Shown: in pieces, positions 1 to 11,303 of the stretch
How positions within the stretch are numbered: position 1 is the first letter of the stretch
Layout: every line of letters starts with the position of its first letter
NCBI GenBank assembly: GCA_033032175.1
Contig: CM065318.1
Span: forward strand, 1,612,001 to 1,676,000
Source: Saturnia japonica
Taxonomy: Eukaryota > Arthropoda > Insecta > Lepidoptera > Saturniidae
Direction of reading: 5' to 3'
Length of the DNA: 64,000 nt
Program-made: the position numbers and the translations under genes
The notes under the pieces: model-generated
The model's database searches: none
The model's input: only the letters and a program-made list of their open reading frames with translations
What the model was told of the DNA's origin: nothing

Positions 1-883
1 CAATGAACATATTTACGAGCTTGGTCTAGTCAAAACTATATTTGAAATTATTAATAGAACTTATGTTCATCGCGAACATATTCCGATATATATAGCCTAT
101 GCTTTTACCATACACAAAAGTCAAGGGCTAAATCTAAACAGTGCACTGATGGACATTGGTTGTTCAGTGTTCACATGCGGTCAAGCATTCGTTGCACTTT
201 GGAGAATGACAAGTCTGAGCGGATTATATTTAATTAATGTTGACTTTAGTAGTATCAAAGCTCAGGAGTCCGCAATCGTTGAATATAATTGACTAGGAAA
301 CATTTACCGACCAGACTTTTCAAACATTGTTACATCAAATCCTCAGAGAAAAATCAATAGAGCCAGAGAATAATGATCTTTAAGAAAATCATTAGCTGAC
401 GGACAAGATGTATCACCCGAGAAAAAAAAAAATAAGGAAGACCTACAAAACGATATGAGATCCAATTAAAAAGATAAAATGTAAAAAATACTAAGTTTCG
501 CTACACAGTTCTTTCACTATAAAAAGTTGTGAGATCGGATGTAAAACCAAGTCATATATTTTAGTTAGTGTATATGGAAGAACAAGTATTTAAGAAATTT
601 ATTATAAGTTGCTATATATTTAATTACCTATCAACATTTATAGTGTCCTTATCAATATTAGATACCTTTATTTCTATAATAATTTTTATGACTTAGAAAT
701 TGAACGGCAACATATTCTACTAATTAAGATAATATTCTTAGGTGCACTGCTTAGATTTACTTAGTAATCGATATAGTTGATTATCTTTTATAATTATAGT
801 AATACGTTACCTACGAGCCACTCTCTCTAACCCTTTCTCTCACTCTCTATTATGACGCAGACGAAGTTGCGCGGGTCAGCTAG
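1..883 (+). mobile_element. 3' part of an autonomous Helitron, cut by the window edge
   Basis: The copy holds the end of a Helitron helicase gene (stop at 290-292) followed by about 590 bases of AT-rich noncoding DNA. It ends in a CT-rich stretch, a short GC-rich segment and the tetranucleotide CTAG at 880-883, followed by T. Helitrons typically end in CTRR and insert between A and T. The last 70 bases closely resemble the ends of the small copies at 2897-3587 and 50129-50698, which fixes the boundary. The 5' end lies outside the window. Confidence 0.8.
2..292 (+). CDS. Helitron Pif1-like helicase, C-terminal fragment
   Basis: An open frame runs from the window edge to TGA at 290-292 and encodes the last 96 residues of a Pif1/RecD-type DNA helicase, the C-terminal module of a Helitron Rep-helicase. 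The visible motifs are the helicase motif around AYAFTIHKSQGLNL (about residues 31-44) and the block GQAFVALWRMTSLSGLYL. The latter corresponds to the family motif with Ser-Arg before the next hydrophobic position; here it reads Leu-Trp-Arg. The protein ends in the family-typical EYN. In Helitrons this domain unwinds DNA during rolling-circle transposition. The fragment is open to its end, but the rest lies upstream of the window, so activity cannot be judged. The Ser-to-Trp change in a conserved helicase motif suggests decay. Confidence 0.85.
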   Translation, partial: NEHIYELGLVKTIFEIINRTYVHREHIPIYIAYAFTIHKSQGLNLNSALMDIGCSVFTCGQAFVALWRMTSLSGLYLINVDFSSIKAQESAIVEYN

Positions 884-1048
884 TCTGATATATATTCACA
901 TTATGTAAAATATTAAAACTTTAATATTTCATGTAAAATTGAAGTTGAATTGTAAATTCAACGCGGAGATATCATCTAACAGAAAGCAAGTTCCCATGTG
1001 GCCACGAAACCGGACGTTTACAGTTTTCGCTTCCCATGATGAGGAATT

Positions 1049-1351
1049 TTAAGATGGATGTGTGAAGTAACTAGAATGGATAAGATCAGGAAGTCTTAAA
1101 ATAGCATCAGTTACATAGAAGTTGAGGGGTTATAGACTAGCATGGTATGGACATGTTATGAGGAGGAATGAAAGTTATATAACTAAAAGAATGTTAAGTA
1201 TGAAGGTGGATGGATACAGGAATAGAGGAAAACCAAAGAAGGTATGGATGGATTATGTGAAGAATTATATGCGTATAAAAGGTGTGAATACTGAGATGAT
1301 ATTTGATAGAGTAGAGTGGAAGGAGAAAACATGTTGTGCCGACCCTACTTA
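1049..1351 (+). pseudogene. RTE-type LINE reverse transcriptase, C-terminal remnant
   Basis: Translation gives the characteristic C-terminal tail of insect RTE-like endonuclease-reverse transcriptases. It includes WYGHVMRRNES, an RGKPKKVWMDYVKNYMRIKGVNT block and the terminal CCADPT followed by TAA. The reading frame from about 1089 contains an in-frame TAG before KLRGYRL and shifts frame near 1088, so it is a pseudogene. It is a 5'-truncated copy as usual for LINEs. A shorter relative lies on the minus strand at 47600-47805. The polymerase domain itself is absent. Confidence 0.8.
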
Positions 1352-1884
1352 AGTAGGATAAGGGGTAAGAAGTTTGTTTACGCCGCTCTTTTTGAATAGA
1401 TTTGAATGAGACGGTTTTGTGCTTCTTAAACTTTAATACTTTACATAGAAAAATATTTGTACAGAAAAATAATGGACTTCTCGCACGCACGTCTCATGGC
1501 GCAATAATAGTTGTTCCCCCCTCCGATCCCGCCTCGCTAGTCACGGCGCGGCGGCGCGCGGGGAGCGTAGTTACTTAACAAAGTTGATGATGGTTTTCGC
1601 TCCCAAACTACAGTTTCTGTAGACACAAGATGTAATCAAGAATGTTTTCGATGTTTCGTTAGATAAATAAAGACGACTGTAGCTTCAATGAAGTTTAGTT
1701 GTGTGAAAATGTATGCAACTGTCAATTTTATATTTGCTTTAACAATGTAAATATGAGGATTTAAGACATTCTAAAATATATTAAATGAAACATGTGGTAT
1801 AAACGGAAAATTGACAGTACAAAAGCAAAATTGCGAATACAGGACAATTATTAACAAAATAGTAAACCTACTTCAAAGATTTTG
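1352..1884. other. Unassigned DNA with a short GC-rich stretch
   Basis: No gene is supported here. A GC-rich stretch at about 1515-1568, containing GCGGCG-type repeats, stands out from AT-rich surroundings and may be the end of an unrecognised repeat. Confidence 0.4.
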
Positions 1885-2035
1885 AGGAGTTTCGTGGTGT
1901 ATCTTCGAATTCGAAAATCCAATGCCAATGAAATTAAAATAGAACCACTCTTGAGGTATCCCCTTTGAAACAAAAAAGGAATCATCCACAACGGTTCATA
2001 AACAAAGAATCTATGGCTGAAGATTCATAAAAAAA
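1885..2035 (+). repeat. Interspersed repeat family C, copy 1
   Basis: Shares the core 'tccaatgccaatgaaat' and flanking text (gagg/gaag-agtt, cctctt-style step, later 'gttcataaacaaagaa') with 13860-13970, and in inverse orientation with 32075-32250 and 54175-54360. Four copies in one window show a dispersed repeat. Its class is unknown. Confidence 0.65.
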
Positions 2036-2742
2036 TATACATTCGAATCTCATCACACAAAAGTCAGTCATGTGGAGCGATTGAACCCATGACTTCTGTC
2101 CATGTTCCACGACCACGGTCGTTCTGTCCTCTGGCCTGTCAATATATACGTCAAAATTATTTATGTGTAATGTATTAATTATGATATTTTCTTTTTACTT
2201 CAATTGGCTGTTATAACCTTTTTAGGAGATGAATGGTATATATACCGTTTTGTTTCCATTACATAATAAATTTTAAAGTTTGTATCCCGTTTCGTGGCCC
2301 TTAATGTACAGAACAAGCGCGATTTTATCTCATTTATTTATATGAGTTGGCTTACAGCCGGAACATTAGTACGACGCACCATTATTTCTCCACTTTTTGG
2401 AACTATAACATATATTTTGCCTATTATAAATGCGTTAATTACTTACCAATAATACGTAAATTTGAACTCGTCAAACCTAATTTCCATTTCCACAGTGAAG
2501 ATTCAGATTTTCGATTGAACATGAATATGGTAATAAATAATTTTTGCTTTGTTTTCAGAACAATCGCCATTTATAAGACGTCGAAGTATTTTATAAGAAG
2601 GCCAATTAATTATTTTCTACGGCTTTGTTCTTGATGAAAACTAATGAAAATGAGGTAACGAAACCGTACTTGTGATTTTTAATGTACTACATATTTATTA
2701 TTTTATTGCATGTCTAGCATGTATTTTAAATTGTATAAACTA
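2036..2742. other. AT-rich DNA without recognised gene
   Basis: Contains only a 95-codon open frame (2347-2634) without recognisable domain or codon bias. I regard it as chance. Confidence 0.4.
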
Positions 2743-2775
2743 CTAGCTGTGCCTGCGACTTCGCTCACATGGACG
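2743..2775 (-). repeat. Helitron 3' terminal fragment
   Basis: On the minus strand this reads as a GC-rich 'gcgaagtcgcaggcacagCTAG' end, followed by T, the typical Helitron 3' terminus. No matching 5' end follows, so only a terminal fragment is supported. Confidence 0.5.
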
Positions 2776-2896
2776 ACAGAAGAACGCGTAATTCTTATAA
2801 AAATCTTAGTTTCTTAAAACTTCAATAACATTGAATTGAATGAAGATATCGTGATTATTATAATAATGACCAAGTAGTTACTATCTATGGATTAAA

Positions 2897-3587
2897 TTTA
2901 TACTAATATTATAAAGTTGAAGTGTTTGTTTGTTTGTTTGGTTGAACGCGCTAATCTCAGAAAGTACTTGGTTGGTATTGAAAAATTATTTTAGTGTTGG
3001 ATAGACCATTTATCGAGGAAGGTTATAGGTTATATAACATCACGCAGCGGCACATAAGAGCGGAGCATCAATGAAAAATGTTGCAAAGACGGGGAAAATT
3101 TATTCCTTTTGCAAGTTTCCATTATGTGCGCTGCGTATTTACAATTTGCAATTTGGTTAAAGTTACATAGAAATAAAGTGTGACAGAATTGTTTCTCTTT
3201 TATCCTTTTTTATGGTAATAAAATTTGTTCTAAAATAATGCATTATTTGCGAAGGTGTTTTATAAACATGGTACTTAAGGTAAGGATTAGTCCTTATCGA
3301 AATAAATACGTTATTTATCACAAGTATTTCATTTTGAACAAAATTGCCCTTTATAGTAATTGTTTTAAATGAATATCTTAGGAGATATCACAGTTTTAAA
3401 ATAACTCCGCAACAAAATAATGATCAAGTACTGCGCGTGCATTTTAGCGGAATGGTGCGGCAGGCGGGCGGCATCTATAAATTGTATTGTAGGTGCCTAC
3501 GACAATTGTTATTTGTCTCTGCTTACGTCCCTCTCTCCGTCCCTCTTTCTCTTATATGACACAGACAAAGCTGCGCGGGCCAGATAG
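2897..3587 (+). mobile_element. Non-autonomous Helitron, about 690 bp
   Basis: The 5' end reads TTTATACTAATATTATAAAG, one base off the canonical TCTATACTAATATTATAAAG start, and is preceded by A. The 3' end has the CT-rich stretch, 'acagacaaagctgcgcgggccag' and ATAG followed by T, one base off CTAG. Internal text such as 'atttatcgaggaaggttata' is shared with 50129-50698. It contains no transposase, and its 3' end resembles that of the helicase-bearing Helitron at 1-883, so it was probably mobilised in trans by such an element. Confidence 0.75.
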
Positions 3588-3739
3588 TAAAAAATTTTTT
3601 TTTTTTTTGCGTGATGCGCCTACAAAAGCAAACCTCACTTATTTTATTTAGACTTTTTTAAAGAATATAAAAATTCAATTATTACAAATATGCCTAATCT
3701 TGAGGGAAGAGGGAGTACTTAAATATAAAAAAAATTGTG

Positions 3740-4215
3740 CGGTCACGGGACGCTCGGCAGAAGTGATAACTTAAACAAATCAAAAAGAAAAAAACCAAAC
3801 GAAAGAGAGAAAGAAGCCGGCGAGGATTCGAAACTAGGACTTCGGCCATAGCAGTCACGCTTACGACCGCTAGACTGCGAGCGTGTTGTTAAGATAGACT
3901 GAAAGCATGCTACTATTAATGGCGCCGTAACGGGTTACGTTACGAACTGGTTTACCCTCCCATAAGAAGTTATCACTTCAACAAACCCACGAATTATTTA
4001 ATTTTTTTTTATAGTGAAAACTTCTTTAGCCCCTTTGAGCGATTTTTGGTAGGGGAAAAACTTATGGGTTCGCGTGATCTTGGCGTCACCGATAACTTCG
4101 CATTGCTCGAGACGTATTACGCTTGCGTCAAACAAGCGGCGCGTACTATAGCGGCCTATGTACGTGGCATATATACACTAATACATTGTATATACCTGTA
4201 TCGTATGCGTGTTTC
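3740..4215. repeat. Composite repeat with a tRNA-like promoter segment
   Basis: On the minus strand 3826-3895 reads as a tRNA-like head, with an A-box-like 'tagcggtcgtaagcg' and a B-box-like 'gtttcgaatcc'. This suggests a tRNA-derived SINE. The right part, about 4020-4205, recurs inverted at 41585-41735, with shared text such as 'ttggcgtcaccgataac' and 'cactaatacattgtatatac'. An open frame of 77 codons at 4046-4279 lies mostly within this repeat and is not considered a gene. Confidence 0.6.
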
Positions 4216-4839
4216 AATTTTTGGATGGGTAAAATCTTGTGTTTTTGACATGCTTTGCAATAATTCAGACTATAATTGATTTCAGTCCCTCTGTTTTTTT
4301 TAATTATAATATACTGCTTGACGCTTGGCCTCAGTCACACTTGATGAAAAATGAAGACGAGGCAAGGGATAGTACGCGTTTTCTCTGTAAAAACTTATTC
4401 ACTCTTCATTGAAGACCACTATGTTATATAAATCAGGAGAAACCAAAGCGTGAGTTGTAAGCATTTGCGGTTTGCTTATTAAATGAAGCTGCAAAGAGGT
4501 TTGTGCAGATAAATTTATGTAGACCCATACGGTATCTGGTAGTTTTGTGATAGAATGAAATGGGTGGAATTAGTTGGTGTTAGTAAAAACTGATTAAATT
4601 GAAATGAATTGTTGATGTATAGGAAAAAATCTTTGGTATATGACATGGAACACGCAGCGCGGGTAAGCCCGTGACAAAGTGAACTTTCGACATGGTGAAG
4701 GTTACGGGAATTCGATGGCTTCGAATAATAAAAGACTGTTTTTTGTGGCGATTTTTGGAATACCCTATGTTCAGCAGTGTAAGTCTTTCAGTTGAAATGA
4801 TGATGCTGAACTGTTCAGCCAAATATCATCGTGATCCAT

Positions 4840-5115
4840 ATTATACATACATACCTACCATTACGCCTGTATCCCCGAAGGGTTAGGCAGAGGTATACTA
4901 ATGTACACCCACAGTTCGCCGAGTATGTTTTTTTTAGGTCCCATGTAATAGGAGCGAGCCTGTTACCATTAATCGGGCACAAAGCCAAACTTCGAGCTGC
5001 TACTGAGAATTTTCATAGAAAAACCCAATAACACTTTGCTCGAGCTGGGAATCAAACCCAGGACCTCGATCATAGCAATCGTGCTTACGACCAGGTTTTT
5101 ACTACTTCACAGCTC
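4840..5115 (-). repeat. tRNA-headed SINE
   Basis: On the minus strand the head at about 5040-5110 resembles a tRNA gene, with 'ctggtcgtaagcacgattgc' as an A-box region and 'gggtttgattccc' as a B-box. A body follows with 'cccattac'-type text, and the copy ends in a (GTAT)n-like simple tail near 4850. The body carries the widespread lepidopteran motif around 'ccccgaagggttaggcag' (plus strand). The RNA polymerase III promoter elements imply its own transcription, but no functional tRNA is encoded. Confidence 0.65.
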
Positions 5116-6674
5116 AAGCGAGAATGCCTTATAATGTACGTGTGGTCTCAGAGCACACCCGTTACTATCGCGCCCAGTCAATAGTAAAGTCAATAGTATG
5201 AATACTAAGTACGACTCCATAAATATTACATAGTATGTTAATTAGTACAGGATGCCGACCCTTGTACCAAAATCTCAAAGACTACATTGCGGGAGCCATG
5301 TATTTACAATATGTATTTTTAGCAAACAAAAATTAAATTTATTGTTTCGTCAGACATATATAATACATTTACCCAATTAATTCGAGGAATTATAAATTTT
5401 CAATCAGATTAAACTGATAAATCCGCGTCTGTACTGCGAATGAAATGAATTCTCAATTAACTTATAAAACACTAGCTTATATCAACGGTTCCGTCTCTAT
5501 GAATTTACTATTTTTGATAATATTTCACGTCACCTTAAAGTACTTTTTAAATATTTTTTTAAATGATGTAATTTTCATTTGGAACTGAGTGTTTACTAAT
5601 ATGTTTAATTTTAAAAACTGGTAGGAATATTCCCCGTTACTTTCGGAAGAGTGAACATTGATCTGAGGATGATTCATGGAGACACTACACGTCTCAACTG
5701 AAACACGATTTGTATTATTTATTGTTTACAGCTTCCGAACCAAAGGGGTCTACATACCTTATTTTTGAAAAAAAAAACTTCTTAACCCCTATACTCGACA
5801 GTGTACATTCTTATGCACATAGAACTTCCGAAAACCTCTGAGACTACAAGAAATGTTTTTTATAAATGAAAGTTATTATAATAATACTTGATGAGTAAAA
5901 AAATACTATTATGAAAAAAGTTAACAAAAACTTTAATATAATTTGCTGGAAAGAGTTACTTCGTCATAGCATTACAGTTACTTAACTTTTTAACTATATT
6001 TTGATTCAAAATTATTGGTAAATTAAAGGTATTCCACCAGGTGAACTGGCCCAAGTATATAGAAATCCCCAAAGAAATTTATCTGTGCACTACTTCTCTT
6101 AAAAGTAATTACAAAGTAAGTAGATTGGAAGTAACAAATTAACATCAATCAAATTGTTTAATTAATTTATTTTTCCGTTACATAACCGCTGTTCGTAACA
6201 AAATACCAACTACATTACAAATTCATTGAAATTCTCAGTAGCACAATTTACAGTTTGCATAATTTATAATAGTTATGAGGGGGTTCGTTTAATCTCCTAT
6301 CCGCGAAACTTTAATGGGGAGACTCCTAAGTATGCAGAACTGCAACAAAAGTATCCGTTTATCAGCTTCCACGGTGCAGTTTCGCTTATTTATTATGGTC
6401 CATTTTATAAGGTTAGGGGATATTTTCACTGGTCAATTTTATGCTCCCTATGATGGATCTACAATCCATCCTTGGACGCTACTATAATGCTGGTTTACAA
6501 GCCCCTCAGCAGTCTGATTTATATTTAGTTAAAGAAAAATATATTCTCAAGAACCATGACATAGATTTTGAAAATAAAAAACTGCATTCATAGATTTAAA
6601 AAAAAACTTATGCACGAATCGGTAATCTCATATAAATATTTTAAAAATTAGTATGTCATTTTATTATGACACAC
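5116..6674. other. AT-rich DNA, nothing recognised
   Basis: I see no gene, terminal repeat or tandem array here. The 75-codon open frame at 6226-6453 has no recognisable features. Confidence 0.4.
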
Positions 6675-6864
6675 TAAGGAATATAGACAATTAAAGAATA
6701 TACATACCATAATAAGGAATATAGACAATTAAAGAATATATATACTGTAATAAGAAATATAGACAATTAAAGAATATACATACTGTAATAAGGAATATAG
6801 ACCATTAAAGAATATACATACCGTAATAAGGAATATAGACCATTGAAGAATATACAGCCTAACA
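6675..6864 (+). repeat. 38-bp minisatellite, five units
   Basis: The motif 'taaggaatatagac' (with variants) starts at 6675, 6713, 6751, 6789 and 6827, an exact 38-bp period. Units differ by a few substitutions such as acaatta or accatta. The last unit decays after 'gaagaatata'. Confidence 0.95.
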
Positions 6865-8069
6865 TATTGTCTGATCCCAAAAAGCGAAACAAATCAAAAG
6901 AGAATCATTGTGATGTGCTTATCGTGTGCGTGTTGTTCTCGACTCGGTCGGTTGAAGATTTATATAATTCCGTTTTATTAGTGGAAATAAAAATGAAATA
7001 AGAAATTAAATTTAAATTAAACGTGACACGATCTACGATCGATTCGGAAACAATAAAATTGCATGAACCGTTTTACCACCCACCGGATTGATTTTTGATG
7101 TGGCATAAGATGGTGGAAATAAGAATCACTAAGCAAGCAGTGCAAGTGCAAATGCAGTGCAAGTAGATCACTGAAGCATTATCCTATCCACAAATTTATA
7201 CATCGACTCACTCCGGATACTCCTAAAAAAGAACACATTATAATAAGAACGATGAACTCAGTCGTGCTGTTTCACTTTATACTTCATAAGCGACCATTCA
7301 TAACATAACTCTCATAAAAACCACCATAATCAACTTCATCTTCGCCTTATCAGTTTTAACAAAGTAACTTTTCCAAATTAACTTCACTTAGCGAAACTAT
7401 GGATATTTCCTGTGTATTTTCATAAATAAATAACTTTGAATTGAAATTAACTTATTCAAAATAAAACAAATAAACGCTAAAGAGTATAAATTGGACTAAT
7501 ACCTCTCGAAAATTCTCAAGAACTCGGTTTCACAAAAACAATGAAATTCACCACTAACTTTTAACAAAAGCTGTTCATAAATTTTGAAATATAAGCTGAG
7601 ATTAGTCAAAGGAAATTAATTTAAATTGTATGACGTCAAGTAGTTATAAAACAAAATACAATATCTACCTGTTATAGCCTTTTCTTTAATGGTTGCACGG
7701 CAAATTAACAGGATTTTACATTAAAAGCACACTACAACGTAAGAAATGTGGAAACCTCCAAGAGATAAACAAGCAAGATAATTTGCGCTGTTTTACCAGG
7801 TTTTGTTTAAAGAGAAAATGGATATTGCACGTCTGAGCCCAAAATGTGGCGCCCATAAACTAATCAATATAATGCGTGAAGGACTTTTTACCTAATTTCT
7901 AATAGAGTTAAGGTATAGAGTTTCTTTGGAGATATCTCTACTTGGGATAGTCCGACTGATGGAATGAACATCGCAGTCAAATAGGATTTTGTTGCGTTTC
8001 TGCGTTGAATAGGGTCTCTAAAACTCCTCGGGGTAGTGGTATCAAGGTCGGCAATGCATTAGCGATCAA
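6865..8069. other. AT-rich DNA, nothing recognised
   Basis: No gene is supported. Near 7935-7965 the text 'gatatctctacttgggatag' has a close match near 56805-56825, hinting at another low-copy repeat. Confidence 0.35.
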
Positions 8070-8312
8070 AATGAAAATCAAAATAATCTTTTTTCAATGT
8101 AGGCCCTAAGAAGGCACTTATGAAGTTCAAAACACTACTGTCGGTTCGAAAACGTCCCAGACATCGAGAAGAACCGGTAAGAAATTCGAACGGATTTACC
8201 TCTTTTTCTGTCAACTGTACAAGTGTTGATATATTAGGTACAATAATAATAACTTAGTGGATGTATAGAGAGAGAGTCACATTCATACATCACAATCATT
8301 AACATAATGATC
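8070..8312 (+). repeat. Interspersed repeat family B, copy 1
   Basis: Aligns collinearly with 46450-46678. Shared landmarks are 'taggccctaagaaggcactt', 'cggttcgaaaa', 'aagaacc', 'gagagggagtcac'-like text and 'cataatgat'. The class is not recognisable; the layout resembles a reverse-oriented 3' end of a retroposon. Confidence 0.7.
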
Positions 8313-8333
8313 GGCCCTATAATAACCTTTTGA

Positions 8334-8852
8334 CTAGCTGTGTCCGCGGCTTCGCTCACGTGAACTACAGAATGCCCGCGCGAATCTTGCTCTCCGCTTC
8401 CGGCTATTTTAAAGACAAAAATGCTTATTTCGGGTGTTCCTTGAAAGATAGGCATATTACTCTCCTAGCCTTTTTTGTAGGTCTTTTTAATGCCTACAAT
8501 TATGTAGTACAATTAATTTGCTATATCTCCTATGTTTTACTCAGCGTAAACCATTTAAGCGCCCAAATTGATTCACCATAACCAGTTTTTTTTTTTGCAG
8601 TACCTTAATGCTATTTCTAAAATAAAAGTAGCCTAAGTTACTCTCTATAACATCAGCTATCTATCAGTGAAAGTCCCGTCAAATCGGTCAACCGTTTCGG
8701 AGATTACCCGGAACAAACCGACAGACAGACAAACAAAAAAAATTAAAATTGTTTTTTTTTGTTATAGTTATCGTGTAAATTTCAGATGCTTTTAGTAAAA
8801 AGCTGTATTTTGACATTACAAACAGACACTTCAATTTTATTAATTGTATAGA
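8334..8852 (-). mobile_element. Non-autonomous Helitron, minus strand, 519 bp
   Basis: Read on the minus strand it starts TCTATACAATTAATAAAATT at 8852 and ends in a GC-rich segment plus CTAG at 8337-8334. The flanking bases are A before and T after, as expected for Helitron insertion between A and T. No coding capacity is seen. A diverged relative without clear ends lies at 12440-12750, sharing 'gtaaaccatttaagcgcc' and 'ataacatcagctatct'. Confidence 0.75.
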
Positions 8853-10574
8853 TTAGGAAAATAAAGTTCCTAAAAATTGGGTAAAATCACAACGTCTGAT
8901 AGAAAATTATTGCTGACAAGCTCGTGATCAAAGTTAACGTACGGTTCGATTTACTCTCCCAGAGGTGTGAGATATCACCAATAAATTATTGGTCCCCAAA
9001 CGTTTCGGGAACCATTTCGTCTGTCCACACTGCGGACAAAACGGTCTTACAACGCACACAGGGAAATGTTACATTTATGCCATGGACAGTGTTTATATCT
9101 TAGATTTGGTGTAGCATCGATTAGCAATAGGTGTTATAAGATGAGACCAAAAACAGACTACAGTAGTGTGCATATTATTTTTTTGATTTTCATTATTATC
9201 GAGTTACATCCCGTTACAATACTCGTAACCATAATTAAACATGTTTATTAAACATTAAATTACACTTTATAACCTTAGATTTCTTTTAATAATATTTACG
9301 TAGGCCGATACTTGCACACGAAAATGGTCTCGTATCCCTATCTCGTTCTAATATAAGTATATACTATGCTCTTTCTCTTTCGTGTTGCCAATCTATATGT
9401 ATTAAATCTATGGTTTTCATAATATTCTTAGATTTTGAAAAACCTTTGATAATAAACTGTTGTACACAGAAAATCTTATATAAGAAATTAATATGATATA
9501 AGACAGATATTTATACTCGCTTATAAAGAACATTGCTAAAGAAAATTATTATATAAGAAGACTATACATATATTCATCAACTTTGTACCCGCGGCTTTAG
9601 TCACATGAAATGATCGTTTAAGCTATTGTCTTTGTTCATGGACTATACTTTGAGATTGGAACTGGTTTTGTAAGCAAGGAAAAACTGTTCGGAGATGAAA
9701 AGAAATAACAGAGTTTTAAAGTGATAATTTATTTCCAAATAATTCCTGAAGAGGCGAACAAACACTACCTTACGTAGAACATTAATTGTTTGGATAAATA
9801 TAAATAAATAAATTAACAGAATTATTTGCATTCCTGTTTTTATTTTTTCGATCTGAATGACGTTTAAGTAGTAATTTATAGATTTTTTAAAAATGAAACT
9901 TTTATTAGATCGTCTCATACTTTTTGGTCTGTGTGTTGCATGTCGCGTGACGGTCGGCCGCGGAGTAGGGATGGCGGCGCCTATAGTTCGCAGCAACTGA
10001 CCGTGTAGTGTATAGACTATTACTCATTTGTGAATTTTTAGTTAAATGTCTATAATGTGAAAAAAAGTTTCACTTTTACCATGGTTTCATAAAACCACAC
10101 AATCAATATTTTTTTATTTACCTAAACCTAAACATAATCCGCCCAGTTCGATTACATCAAGTCTGAGAAGAATGGGCAAGAAACTCGGCCAGGAATATTT
10201 TTTCTTAGAATAATTATGGTATAGATACCTACCTACCTAACTTAGATACCTTTTTTTAAAACACTCTGTTCCATTCAAATTTAATAAAAAAGCAAGAAAC
10301 AAGGCCAACGAAATTGTTATAGGTAAAAAATTAGTTTGTGTAAATAAATGTAGTAAGTATTTTAATTGGTGTAAGTAACACAATAACCCTGAATTCTGTG
10401 AAAGGTTTAAAGCCTATTTCATTTTTATACGACTTCAAAGTTTAAGACATTAAATTCCATCTATATGTATGAAAAAGTGTCAGTCGAAATCCGTCAAATT
10501 AGGGTGGCGTCACAGTAGCAAGTGCATTTATTTTTTAACGCCAAAATTACAAATTTTTCTCATTATTGTTCAAT
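8853..10574. other. AT-rich DNA without supported gene
   Basis: A degenerate Helitron-like end is visible near 9585-9615 (cccgcggctt...). The 117-codon minus-strand open frame at 9643-9996 is mostly Lys/Leu/Ile/Phe from AT-rich DNA and is not supported as a gene. Confidence 0.35.
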
Positions 10575-10680
10575 AATAGCGTGAGAAGAAAACTTCGGAC
10601 ACATTTTTAAGCGTATTGCGTGCACGGAAATCTGTGAGATTTGGCATGGTTAAAGTTTATATCTGATCTTTGACAAAATC
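10575..10680 (-). repeat. Interspersed repeat family A, fragment
   Basis: Contains 'aagcgtattgcgtgcac' and 'tgtgagatttggcatggtta', also found at 54945-55300 and inverted at 35410-35645 and 58295-58630. A partial relative is at 52515-52690. Confidence 0.6.
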
Positions 10681-10897
10681 GCGTGCAAGGGATGCCAGCT
10701 TATTAAGACATTATTCGATGTCCCTTATAATATAATCAAGACAATTTTGATCTGTACTGCCTTGTTCTAGAACTACCTTAATTAAAGCATATTTGTATTG
10801 AAGCATACTAGATCCACAGAAATACAAACAGTTCACCGATAACCACCTTTATCTTTACAAAGGGCAGATATAGTGTGTAGAGATCCTTTTCCGTAAG

Positions 10898-11214
10898 GGA
10901 ATTCAATTAACAATTGTATAAAATTAATCAAATTATACATATGTATTAAAAAACCCGTCGAATCCGAAAAGGGTATATAGGTAGTCCAATGACATTACCA
11001 AAAAAAAAACAAAATTTTATTTATTACGAAAATAAAAACGTTATTATTTTATTACTATCAAAAGGAATTCAATTAACAATTATATAAAATTAATCAAATT
11101 ATACATATTATGTATAAAAAAACCCGTCGAATCCGAAAAGGGTATATAGGTACCCCAATGACATTACCAAAAAAAATATCAAAATTTTATTTATTACGAA
11201 AATAAAAACGTTAT
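10898..11214 (+). repeat. 166-bp tandem duplication
   Basis: Two units start with 'ggaattcaattaacaatt' at 10898 and 11064, with a spacing of 166 bases. They share 'cccgtcgaatccgaaaaggg', 'atgacattaccaaaaaa' and 'acgaaaataaaaacgttatt'. Few differences separate the units, so the duplication is fairly recent. Confidence 0.92.
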
Positions 11215-11303
11215 TGCGATTTAAAATTAACATATTTAGTTTTAGTTTCCCTATAATTTAGCTAATTTTTAAAACGTGTTATAACACCGTCGCCAGACTC
11301 GAC

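Noticed and set aside
4046..4279. 77-codon open frame as a gene
   Set aside because: It covers a dispersed repeat that recurs inverted at 41585-41735.
3826..5110. Functional tRNA genes
   Set aside because: Both tRNA-like heads have degenerate boxes and no cloverleaf. The best explanation is SINE heads.
6675..6864. CRISPR-like array
   Set aside because: The 38-bp units are directly adjacent with no unique spacers, and the DNA is eukaryotic.
9643..9996. 117-codon minus-strand open frame
   Set aside because: Dominated by Ile/Leu/Phe/Lys from AT-rich DNA, no domain, no start or splice context.
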